DNA of 42,712 nt from an uncultured Muribaculaceae bacterium (GTDB lineage Bacteria; Bacteroidota; Bacteroidia; Bacteroidales; Muribaculaceae): contig CAJTOB010000025.1 of NCBI GenBank assembly GCA_910578035.1, positions 1-42,712 on the forward strand, read 5' to 3'. Shown here in pieces: positions 16,764 through 24,807 of the stretch (position 1 is the stretch's first letter; each line of letters begins with the position of its first letter). The notes under the pieces are model-generated. The model had not been told where the DNA came from. It did not search any database and was given only the letters and a program-made list of their open reading frames with translations. The translations under genes were made by a program, and so were the position numbers.

Positions 16764-18314
16764 TTGATTCGGTTGCTTACATTCCTTCTGATTGTGGTCT
16801 CTGCGCTTTCGCTGAGTGCCCGCAGTACTATTGTAGACCTCGATCCATATATCTTCGGCGACTCGCTTTTGCTGTCAAGAGACGTCCGTCTTGTCGATAG
16901 CCTGAAAGAAATCAGAAATAAAACTGTTCCCTCGGTCGGGAGTGTTCTGGCCGCTCAGAAACTGGGCGATTATTTCCTTGTTCATTATACAGATTCCGCT
17001 TTTATATATTGGAATATGGCAAGAGACGAGGCCTCTGCACTCGGTCTCGACCGTGAGGCAATGTTACTGCGCATGAAAATAGACGGTTACATGCCTTTTA
17101 TAGGTATGGGTGCTGAGGGGTATACCGATTTCAAGAAAATAGACAATACCGGTTTTGATAAAGAACTAAAGCGGGCTTATTTTTTGGCCTCAAGCGAGTT
17201 GTACTACAATCTTGCTATGAAATATCCTGATTCACATCAGAAAAATCGCAATATAAACAAGACAGTAGAGGCTATCGATTCTCTTATGCCATATTATGCG
17301 CCCGATAATCCTGTATATCGCTACTTGTATGCTTTCAGGAATCTTCTGACCGGCAATAAGTCGATTGCCGCAGCGACATTGGCCGAATTATTGCCTGAAC
17401 TGAGAAATCGCCCTGTTCTTTATACCTATGCAGCTCAGATACTTGCCGAATTTTATCAGAGTAATCCCAACCGGCGCGACGATTATATGAACTATCTGAT
17501 AGATGCCACTGTGGCGAGTCTGCGTCATGGGGTGGTTCGCCCCAAGCTCATGGCGCAACTCGGGCGAGAACTCTATCTTGATGGCGACCGCAAGCGAGGC
17601 GCTCGGTGTATTTATCTCGCATTCAGCGCAAACGATGCAGAGCGAGGCTTGTATCAACTCAATAATATGAGCGAGTATGCGTCTCTGCTTGCAGGAAGCA
17701 ATAACGACTCTTTGATTGTGCGCAACATCGTTTCTGCCGCGGCCTTTCTGGTTATTGCGACACTTGCGATATTGCTGATTGTAAGCATGCGCAATGCTAA
17801 AAGACAAGAAGGCTTGCTGATGAACCGTATAAACGAAGCCGACGAGCGCCTGAGGCAACTCCAGTCGGACCGTCGTACCTATCTTTCTCTCGCCTTTTCT
17901 ACATTGGAAGGATTGAAGGAGTTCAACCGGTATGCTCATCGTAAGTTGACTGCGGGCCAGGCGAAAGATTTGTTTAAAGATCTTGAATCGGGAAGTTTTG
18001 TACAGACCCAGGCCGATAGATTTTTTGAAGATTTCGACGCAATGTTCCTTAAATCAGAACCACACTTTCTCGATAGCCTGAATGAGTTGCTGCGCCCGGA
18101 CCAGAAACTTGAGCTGATGCCTGGAAACAGATTGTCGCCGGAGATTAGGATTGCGGCTCTGATGAGCCTTGGCATAAGCGACAGTTCGCGGATAGCAGCG
18201 GTTCTCGGTCTTTCGCTGAACACAGTTTACACCTATCGGAATAGGTTGAAAGGACGGGCTTCAGATCGTGCGAAATTTGAAAATAGACTCATGAAAATCT
18301 CAGATAACACTTAG
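16764..18314 (+). CDS. DUF6377 membrane-spanning HTH regulator (second copy)
   Basis: Paralogue of the protein at 12677-14215: signal peptide, helical extracytoplasmic part, one membrane segment, and a C-terminal HTH (SSRIAAVLGLSLNTVYTYRN). The frame is open from GTG 16680, but a perfect promoter at 16700-16731 lies inside that extension. I place the start at TTG 16764, about 26 nt after the predicted transcription start. This gives 516 residues, a clean signal peptide (IRLLTFLLIVVSALSLSAR) and a membrane segment at ~323-342, almost identical to 321-342 in the first copy. The non-ATG start is inferred from this agreement. The sensed signal and targets are unknown. Confidence 0.82.
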   Translation: MIRLLTFLLIVVSALSLSARSTIVDLDPYIFGDSLLLSRDVRLVDSLKEIRNKTVPSVGSVLAAQKLGDYFLVHYTDSAFIYWNMARDEASALGLDREAMLLRMKIDGYMPFIGMGAEGYTDFKKIDNTGFDKELKRAYFLASSELYYNLAMKYPDSHQKNRNINKTVEAIDSLMPYYAPDNPVYRYLYAFRNLLTGNKSIAAATLAELLPELRNRPVLYTYAAQILAEFYQSNPNRRDDYMNYLIDATVASLRHGVVRPKLMAQLGRELYLDGDRKRGARCIYLAFSANDAERGLYQLNNMSEYASLLAGSNNDSLIVRNIVSAAAFLVIATLAILLIVSMRNAKRQEGLLMNRINEADERLRQLQSDRRTYLSLAFSTLEGLKEFNRYAHRKLTAGQAKDLFKDLESGSFVQTQADRFFEDFDAMFLKSEPHFLDSLNELLRPDQKLELMPGNRLSPEIRIAALMSLGISDSSRIAAVLGLSLNTVYTYRNRLKGRASDRAKFENRLMKISDNT

Positions 18315-18418
18315 AAACATATTTATATTTGCAAATTATAGCGATTTTGTAATTTGCTATGTCACAAAATGATAGTCTTTAAAGTTCCTTATATTTATTT
18401 ATATTGCATTCATAATAA

Positions 18419-18600
18419 TTCGAAAAGAGATTGCTTTCGTCATAACTTTGCATTGTAAATAAATTTGGTCTAAGATTCAAAGGTTGAATTAAGAACTTAG
18501 GGAAAAAGATTTTTATAGGATAAGAAAAATGGTTTTAGGTATTTAGTGTTAGAATCACTACTGAAAAAGGCGACCCGAGAGGGCCGCCTTTTCAGTTCAT
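18419..18600 (+). ncRNA. Possible orphan small transcript after second DUF6377 gene
   Basis: The gap 18315-18596 has no gene. Just after the stop is an 8-bp hairpin GCAAATTA/TAATTTGC (18331-18338, 18350-18357). Further on, TTCG (18419-18422), 20 nt, TAACTTTG (18443-18450) forms a promoter-like pair, followed ~110 nt later by a strong terminator. A plus-strand RNA of about 140 nt from ~18457 would encode only a 5-codon ORF. An RNA is inferred. Confidence 0.33.
18561..18595. terminator. Bidirectional intrinsic terminator
   Basis: CTGAAAAAGGCG pairs with CGCCTTTTCAG (one bulged A). A/T runs within both arms serve transcripts from both sides. The minus-strand MptE-like gene ends 2 bp away. Confidence 0.82.
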
Positions 18601-19421
18601 TCAAGCTTCCGTCGCGGGAAGGCGTCTATGAAACTTCCCGGAGTGCAATTAAATATTTTCACCCCCTTTTTATCGGCAAAAGCTTTTATATCGATATAGC
18701 TTTTGAAAGCAACACCGAAACTCTCTACAATCTGGTATAGATTATAGCCTCGGTATTCATGCCGGACGCGGGCTTTCTCTTCAGCATTGTCAGAATAAAA
18801 GTGCTCCTGAATTGATACGACTTCGTTGTCGTCTGTTACAGACAGCGTTTTCATCCACGAATGGTCCGCGCCGACTATGTCTATAATCTTGAATCCGGCG
18901 TGTATCGCAAGCATGATGGCCGGTATAAGAACATTGCGGGGCCTTGGCATAGCCAGACCATGTCTGAAAAAGAAATGGCTAAGGCTTTCAAAACCCTCGG
19001 CTCCGACGGCGTTGAATCCTTCTACAGATACATAATGTGAGTTTATAGCTGCGTTTGCCTTTTTGCACATCGTGGCCGGAACGTAGAGCGTACAGGGCCA
19101 ATCTATAGACTCGATTTCCTTCCATAGCCGTTTCAGGTTGGAGTCGTCGGCGCCACTGAAAAAATATGGGTCGGCGAGAACATAGAACCGAGGTCTGATC
19201 TCTCTGAATACGGGGGCGTTTGCTGCAAAGTTCACAGCCATAGTCGGCATGCTTTGCAGAATATCGGCATGAGCCTCTATTGTTTCGTTGAGCGAAGGCC
19301 CGTTGCCCATTATGATAATCCGATGTGCATCGCTTATCTGTCGCACGGAGCATTTCCGCGACTGAGCCGCTACTTTGGCGATGCTCTTTAAGGAATTGAA
19401 GAATCTATCTGCGAAATTCAT
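18597..19421 (-). CDS. MptE-like (DUF115-type) Rossmann protein
   Basis: Protein of 274 residues. After a short helical N-terminus comes IIIMGNGPSLNET (~35-47), the glycine-rich motif typical of the 6-hydroxymethylpterin diphosphokinase MptE-like/DUF115 superfamily. It is followed by a Rossmann-type alternation including FYVLADPYFF and IDIVGADHSW. In bacteria such domains are often found in surface glycan or flagellin-glycosylation loci, so a role in envelope polysaccharide synthesis is more likely than pterin synthesis (inference). Its ATG overlaps the SDR gene stop (ATGA), so the two are coupled. Product-level function not recognised. Confidence 0.65.
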   Translation of the reverse strand: MNFADRFFNSLKSIAKVAAQSRKCSVRQISDAHRIIIMGNGPSLNETIEAHADILQSMPTMAVNFAANAPVFREIRPRFYVLADPYFFSGADDSNLKRLWKEIESIDWPCTLYVPATMCKKANAAINSHYVSVEGFNAVGAEGFESLSHFFFRHGLAMPRPRNVLIPAIMLAIHAGFKIIDIVGADHSWMKTLSVTDDNEVVSIQEHFYSDNAEEKARVRHEYRGYNLYQIVESFGVAFKSYIDIKAFADKKGVKIFNCTPGSFIDAFPRRKLE

Positions 19422-20137
19422 AGGCTTGATTCGTCGTAGACATGATTGCGAAGATAATGTGTGACCGCATTAGGCTTGTAATCTATCGCCCGGCAGAGGG
19501 CCGAGCAGTCGAATGTCCGTTCTGTGGTGAATTTGCGATAAAGGCGCTTCCCATAGAAAAATCGTCCGAACAGCAGTTGCCCTTTGGTGCTGAGTGTAGA
19601 CACATGTTTGTCTTTCATTCGGAACGCAAGACTGTCTACAAAATCGCGGAAAGTAGGGTTGTCACCATCCGTGATATTAAAAATCCCTTCTGTAGTATCG
19701 GAACTGCAGAGAGCCGCAACAGCCTTCGCCACATCAGTAGCGTGAACCACACTCACCCGGGCCTCATTGCCGGCGAAGTGCATGAGCGACCCTTTCCAGA
19801 TTCGTTCGGCAAGTTCGCGGGGCCACCCCGACATTCCGGTGCCTATGATATCGGCGCTTCTCAATATTATGCACGACTTTCCGGCAGATTTGCACATTTC
19901 TGCGAATCGGTTTTCATAATCGGCCCATGGCGAGCCGGAGTCTATTGCCGCATCTTCACTTATGAGGTTTCCCTCAGGCTGCTTATAGATGTCGACAGAT
20001 GAAATCATAAGGCAACGCTCCGCCCCATCAGGGCTGCCGGTGAAAACAGCGCTCCCCATAGCCCTCTGCAGGTAAGGCATCAAAAAATCTCTCTCTGGTA
20101 TATATACGTATACATCCATAGTTATATTAGCATGCAT
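19418..20137 (-). CDS. NAD(P)-dependent epimerase/SDR-like protein, N-terminally short and degenerate
   Basis: Protein of 239 residues resembling the C-terminal two-thirds of extended SDR nucleotide-sugar epimerases: SSVDIY (46-51), the ILRSADIIGTG stretch, HATDVAKAVAAL and the substrate-domain tail. The usual N-terminal GxxGxxG cofactor loop is absent. The catalytic-type YxxxK reads Y74-ENR-F78, so the lysine is missing. No upstream continuation exists, as an in-frame stop and a promoter lie just before. It is either a non-catalytic relative or a decayed enzyme kept in frame. ATG 20137 is used; TTG 20140 is weaker and ATG 20119 is possible. It is coupled to the MptE-like gene. Confidence 0.65.
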   Translation of the reverse strand: MHANITMDVYVYIPERDFLMPYLQRAMGSAVFTGSPDGAERCLMISSVDIYKQPEGNLISEDAAIDSGSPWADYENRFAEMCKSAGKSCIILRSADIIGTGMSGWPRELAERIWKGSLMHFAGNEARVSVVHATDVAKAVAALCSSDTTEGIFNITDGDNPTFRDFVDSLAFRMKDKHVSTLSTKGQLLFGRFFYGKRLYRKFTTERTFDCSALCRAIDYKPNAVTHYLRNHVYDESSL

Positions 20138-20144
20138 CAAACTG

Positions 20145-20152
20145 CAAAAATA
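20145..20152 (-). promoter_or_regulatory. -7 promoter box for SDR gene
   Basis: On the minus strand TATTTTTG, ending 7 nt before ATG 20137. This suggests a leaderless mRNA, or a start at the inner ATG 20119. A TTTG lies 16 nt upstream, shorter than usual. Confidence 0.45.
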
Positions 20153-20219
20153 CGAATTAAGCCGCAGTCAAAAAAACTAAAAACTATAATAATGAAGAAC
20201 ATCGTCGTAATATTTTTCG

Positions 20220-20227
20220 TATTTTTG
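20220..20227 (+). promoter_or_regulatory. -7 promoter box for Sel1-repeat gene
   Basis: TATTTTTG, 25 nt before ATG 20253. No good -33 element is seen. It excludes TTG 20238 as a likely start because that would leave almost no leader. Confidence 0.45.
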
Positions 20228-20252
20228 TATCTTCAAATTGTACTCTTTCATT

Positions 20253-23200
20253 ATGGCATTTTTAGATCGCTTCGGAGGTAAAAAGAAGTCAGGAAAAGTT
20301 CTTTCAGCGGAAGAAATAAAGCAACTTTTGGAAGAGGCCGACCGCCTCTGCGAAAACGAAGAATACGATAAGGCCTTCGCTCTCGACTGTCGGGCGGCAG
20401 AGGCCGGAGACGCCCGTGCGCAGACGCATATGGGCTGGTACTATGAAAATGGCTATGGAGTTCCACAGGATTTTGACAAGGCTTTCGAGTGGTATTCTCG
20501 TGCTGCGGAGCAGAATTTTGCGCCTGCACAGTACTGTCTTGGCATGTGCTATGAAGAGGCTGTCGGAACAGCGGCAAATCCTGCTGAAGCTCGCCGGTAT
20601 TATGCCCTTGCTGCCGCCCAGGGTATGGAAGAGGCAAAGGAAGCCTTGGCCCGGTTGACCGATTCTGAAGATAATAAGACTGAAACTCCACGTCTGAGCG
20701 ACGCCGAGATACAATATGCCGCCGATGAAGCACTTGCCCTGCTCGAGCGGGAGCAGTTTGATGCGGCCAAGGAAAAAGCCAAGGGCGCAGCTGAATACGG
20801 CAACCCTACAGCCATGTATGTGCTCGGTTCCTGCCTGCTGCGTGAGGTTTCCGATGGTTCGCTTGGCGCAGAGGCAGAAAAATGGCTGCGTGCGAGTGCC
20901 GATGCCGGTTTTGCTCAGGCAATGCTCTGCCTCGGCATTGCCTACTCACAGGGCAAAGGCGTTCATAAGAATTTAGAGGCGGCGGCAGAGTTTTTCGAGG
21001 CTGCTGCCAATGCAGAAAACAGTCATGCATACTATCATCTTGGCTGCTGCTATGAATTTGGCGAAGGTGTCGGCAGAAATATAAGCCGTGCAGTCGAACT
21101 ATACCGCAAGGGAGCCGATGGCGGCGACCCGTTGGCGCAGTTCTCCCTCGGACAGTGCTATATGACCGGCACCGGCGTCGAAGAAGATTATGAGGAGGCT
21201 GCCAGACTATTCAAGGCTGCGGCTGAGCAGGGCTGCGAAGGTGCACAGGAAAGCCTTGCGATGCTCGAGCCGCTTCAGACACCCGAGCTAAGTGCAGAAG
21301 AGCTTATGGAAGGCAAGCTTGCAGATGCCGAACAGTTCATGGCCGACAGAAACTACGATGCAGCCCGCCCTCTCATTGAGGAGTGTGCAGAGGTAGGCAT
21401 GCCTCGAGCCCAGACCATCATGGGGCATTTCTACTGCAAAGCACTTGCCGGATATCCACGAAATTCGGCAAAAGCGCTGAAATGGTACCGCCGCGGTGCC
21501 GATGGCGGTGATGTCGAGGCTATGTTCGGCGCTGCTGCCATACTTGAGACCGACGGCAAAGAGGCCGACATAGTTGAAGCAGCCCGTTACTACGAGCATG
21601 CAGCTGCGGCCGGAAATAAAGAAGCCGCCTATCGCCTTGGCCGTGTATATGAAAACGGTAAAGGAGTGGGCAAAGATGAACGCCGTGCTTTTACCTGGTA
21701 TATGGTCGCGGCAGAGGGTGGCGATGTCCTCTCGCAAAGAATTGTTGCTTCTATGTTTGAGACCGGGCGAGGTACCGCAGAAGACCTCGCACAAGCTCTT
21801 GAATGGTATGAAAAAGCTTCGAGGGGCGGCGACCTTGCGGCCCGTAAAGCTGTCGAGCGTCTTAAAGCGCCCTCTGACGGTATCTCTGCATCTCAGATAG
21901 AGAGCCATGAGACTGAGCCGGAAAATATCACGCCAGAGCAGGCAATACATCTGGTGACTCTCTCCAATAATTATTACGACGAGGGGAATTACGACGAGGC
22001 TGCTGCCATCGACCGCCGCCTTGCAGAAGCCGGAAACTTCCGTGGCATCAATTCGCTCGGATGGGATTATTATGAAGGCCACGGCGTGCCTCGCGATTAT
22101 GCGCAGGCTTTCGATTTGTTCCTTCGTGCCGCAGAGGCCGGCGAGCCGAGGGCTATGGTCAATCTCGGGTGCTGTTATCAGGATGGCACAGGAGTAGTAC
22201 AGGACTATGCGGAGGCGCTCCGCTGGTTCCGTCGGGCAGCTGATGCCGGCTGGTACAACGGATATTTCAATCTAGGTGTATTATACAGCCGCGGGCTGGG
22301 TGTGGAGGCCAATCAGTCTGAGGCTATCGGATACTGGAAAATAGCAGCTGAACACGGCTCTGCAGCGGCATATGCATGCCTCGGCTATGCTTATGAAAAT
22401 GATCTGAACGACTATGTGAAAGCATTTGAATATTACCGGAAAGGAGCTTTGCTTGGTTCTGGAATTTCAGCTTATAATCTTGGAGTCTTACTTGAAGACG
22501 GCAAGGGGTGCGATGCCGACCGCGAAAGAGCTATCTACTTCTATCGCCTCGCAGTGCTGGGGGGTATCGAAGACGCCCGAGAAGCCCTTGGCCGTCTTGA
22601 TGTTTATGTGCGTCTTACCGATGAGGAGCGTGAGGCTGCCACATCGTTGTGCAAAGATATATACGATACAGACCGCGACCTTGCACTTGAACATGCCATT
22701 TTGCCGGCCGCTATGAACGACCCCTGGGCTGCCGAAATAGTGGCGCTGTGTCTCACTTTCGGTTCGTTCAAAGACGAACGCTATGCCGCCAGGATGTTTA
22801 AAATCGCTGCCAAAGCCGGTCTGAGCGCTAGCCAGGATAATCTCGGGTGGTGCTATGAAAAAGGTCTCGGCGTTGATATTGACCATATTGAGTCGGTGTA
22901 TTGGTATCGTAAAGGAGCCGAAAACGGCAGTGTGCATGCTATGTCTTGCTATGCATGGTGTCTCTCCAACGGCTTTGGCTGCGACATCAACTTTGTCGAA
23001 GCTATGGACTGGTACCGCCGTGCCGCTGAAAAAGGCGACCCTCGTGCTTTTTATAACCTTGGTGTTATGTACGAACGAGGCCAGGGAGCCCCTATAGACT
23101 ACGATGAAGCACGCCGCCTCTACCGTAAGGCTGCCGATATGAATTATGATGGAGCCGAACAGGCCATTAAGAATATTGAAGGAAAGGTTACCCCGGTTGA

Positions 23201-24800
23201 TGGCTCAGACGAGGCTCTTGCTCATGCAGCCGATAGTCTCTACGACGAAGGACACTATGACGAGGCCTTTGCAAAGGCACGTCGGCCGGCGGACAATGGC
23301 AATCCTATGGCCGCCCAGGTCCTGGGGCTTTGCTATGAATTCGGTCGAGGCACGGCTAAAGACATGACTCAGGCTGTGAAATATTACAGCATAGCGGCTG
23401 AAGCCGGATTTACGACATCGTTGCTGAATCTCGGTGTGGCTTATCAGTATGGAGAAGGCGGACTCCCGATAGATCTCAAAAAAGCAGTCGACCTATATCG
23501 CAAGGCTGCCGAGAAAGGCGACCGTATAGCCCAGTGCAATCTCGGGTATTGCTACGAGCAGGGCGACGGAGTGGCAAAAGATCTTACACAGGCTGCCTAC
23601 TGGTATCGCAAGAGTGCCGACCAGAACTGGGCTCGAGCCCAGGCCTATCTTGGCGAATGTTACGAAAAAGGATGGGGTGTGACAGAAAACCATAAGACAG
23701 CTCTCGACCTTTATTTCAAGTCAGCTGCAAACGGCCATTCTTACGGTCAGATGCGTCTGGCCCGGTGCTATGATTTCGGCATCGGTATCGCAAAGAATGC
23801 CGAAGAAGCTCTTCGGTGGTACACCAAAGCAGCTGACGGTGGTAATGAATTTGCCAGGACCCGTCTTGCTGAAGTCAAGGCCGATTTGTCGTCCGAATTT
23901 CCGGCAGAGATAATAGAGCAAGGCCGTAAGGCCGACGAGGCTTACGGAGCAGGGCGCTATGACGAGGCTTTCCGTCTTGCCCGCATACCGGCTGAAGCCG
24001 GCGAGCCAAGAGGCTGCGAGGTGCTTGCTCTGTGCTATGATTTCGGAAATGGAACAGAACCCGATATGGCTCAGGCTGTGCGCTTCTATAAAATCTCTGC
24101 GGCGGCCGGTCTGTCTGCCTCTCAGCTCAACCTTGGGGTTGCTTATGAAAACGGCGAAGGCGGCCTCTCGATAGACCTCGAAAAAGCGGTCGAGCTATAT
24201 CGCGCGGCAGCCGAGCAGGGGCATCGAATTGCCCAGTGCAACCTCGGGTGGTGCTATGAAAAAGGTCTCGGAGTCGAGATAGATATGGCTCAGGCAGCTC
24301 ATTGGTATCGCAAAAGCGCCGACAAAGGCTGGGCTCGAGCCCAACTTAATCTCGGTGTGGCATACGAGTTCGGCAACGGCGTGATACAGGATGTTGCCAG
24401 ATCTGTCGCGCTTTATCGTGCAGCCGCCGAGCAAGGCAATCGTATAGCCCAATGTAATCTCGGATATTGCTACGAAATCGGCAAAGGTGTCGACAAAGAC
24501 ATGAGTGAGGCTGCCGAGTGGTATCGCAAAAGCGCCGACCAGGAATGGCCTCGTGCTCAGGCTTACCTCGGCGAACTTTATGAAAAAGGCGAAGGTGTGC
24601 CCTGCGATGTCGAGCAGGCGCTGAAGTTATACCGTATGGCTGCCGAAAGAAACTATCCCTATGCGCAGAGCTGCCTCGGACGGTGCTATGAGAACGGCAT
24701 TGGGGTACGGCGCGATATCGGACAGGCTATTGAATGGTATGAGAAAGCTGCCGACAACGGCAACGAATATGCAAAGAAACGTCTACAAGAACTTAAATAA
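20253..24800 (+). CDS. Giant cytoplasmic Sel1-repeat (SLR) protein
   Basis: Protein of 1515 residues built almost entirely of ~36-residue Sel1-like repeats (LGxCYExGxGVxxDxxxAxxWYrkAAexG). I count about 31 repeats in seven blocks. Each block opens with a half-TPR containing a YDEAF-like segment and ends with an irregular repeat and a short charged linker. There is no signal peptide or membrane segment, so it is probably a cytoplasmic scaffold. The last two blocks are clearly a duplication, and an exact 29-bp repeat occurs at 22842-22870 and 24243-24271. Many repeats carry a cysteine in the CY position. ATG 20253 is chosen. The tricorn-like protease starts 7 bp downstream, so an operon is likely. 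Partner proteins are unknown. Confidence 0.9.
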   Translation: MAFLDRFGGKKKSGKVLSAEEIKQLLEEADRLCENEEYDKAFALDCRAAEAGDARAQTHMGWYYENGYGVPQDFDKAFEWYSRAAEQNFAPAQYCLGMCYEEAVGTAANPAEARRYYALAAAQGMEEAKEALARLTDSEDNKTETPRLSDAEIQYAADEALALLEREQFDAAKEKAKGAAEYGNPTAMYVLGSCLLREVSDGSLGAEAEKWLRASADAGFAQAMLCLGIAYSQGKGVHKNLEAAAEFFEAAANAENSHAYYHLGCCYEFGEGVGRNISRAVELYRKGADGGDPLAQFSLGQCYMTGTGVEEDYEEAARLFKAAAEQGCEGAQESLAMLEPLQTPELSAEELMEGKLADAEQFMADRNYDAARPLIEECAEVGMPRAQTIMGHFYCKALAGYPRNSAKALKWYRRGADGGDVEAMFGAAAILETDGKEADIVEAARYYEHAAAAGNKEAAYRLGRVYENGKGVGKDERRAFTWYMVAAEGGDVLSQRIVASMFETGRGTAEDLAQALEWYEKASRGGDLAARKAVERLKAPSDGISASQIESHETEPENITPEQAIHLVTLSNNYYDEGNYDEAAAIDRRLAEAGNFRGINSLGWDYYEGHGVPRDYAQAFDLFLRAAEAGEPRAMVNLGCCYQDGTGVVQDYAEALRWFRRAADAGWYNGYFNLGVLYSRGLGVEANQSEAIGYWKIAAEHGSAAAYACLGYAYENDLNDYVKAFEYYRKGALLGSGISAYNLGVLLEDGKGCDADRERAIYFYRLAVLGGIEDAREALGRLDVYVRLTDEEREAATSLCKDIYDTDRDLALEHAILPAAMNDPWAAEIVALCLTFGSFKDERYAARMFKIAAKAGLSASQDNLGWCYEKGLGVDIDHIESVYWYRKGAENGSVHAMSCYAWCLSNGFGCDINFVEAMDWYRRAAEKGDPRAFYNLGVMYERGQGAPIDYDEARRLYRKAADMNYDGAEQAIKNIEGKVTPVDGSDEALAHAADSLYDEGHYDEAFAKARRPADNGNPMAAQVLGLCYEFGRGTAKDMTQAVKYYSIAAEAGFTTSLLNLGVAYQYGEGGLPIDLKKAVDLYRKAAEKGDRIAQCNLGYCYEQGDGVAKDLTQAAYWYRKSADQNWARAQAYLGECYEKGWGVTENHKTALDLYFKSAANGHSYGQMRLARCYDFGIGIAKNAEEALRWYTKAADGGNEFARTRLAEVKADLSSEFPAEIIEQGRKADEAYGAGRYDEAFRLARIPAEAGEPRGCEVLALCYDFGNGTEPDMAQAVRFYKISAAAGLSASQLNLGVAYENGEGGLSIDLEKAVELYRAAAEQGHRIAQCNLGWCYEKGLGVEIDMAQAAHWYRKSADKGWARAQLNLGVAYEFGNGVIQDVARSVALYRAAAEQGNRIAQCNLGYCYEIGKGVDKDMSEAAEWYRKSADQEWPRAQAYLGELYEKGEGVPCDVEQALKLYRMAAERNYPYAQSCLGRCYENGIGVRRDIGQAIEWYEKAADNGNEYAKKRLQELK

Positions 24801-24807
24801 TCATATA

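Noticed and set aside
18546..18740. Plus-strand ORF overlapping the MptE-like gene end
   Set aside because: It runs through a strong terminator and antisense to a well-supported gene.
20253..24800. Regularly spaced repeats resembling a CRISPR array
   Set aside because: The repeats are ~108-bp coding units of an open Sel1-repeat gene, diverged in sequence, with no constant spacer layout and no cas genes.
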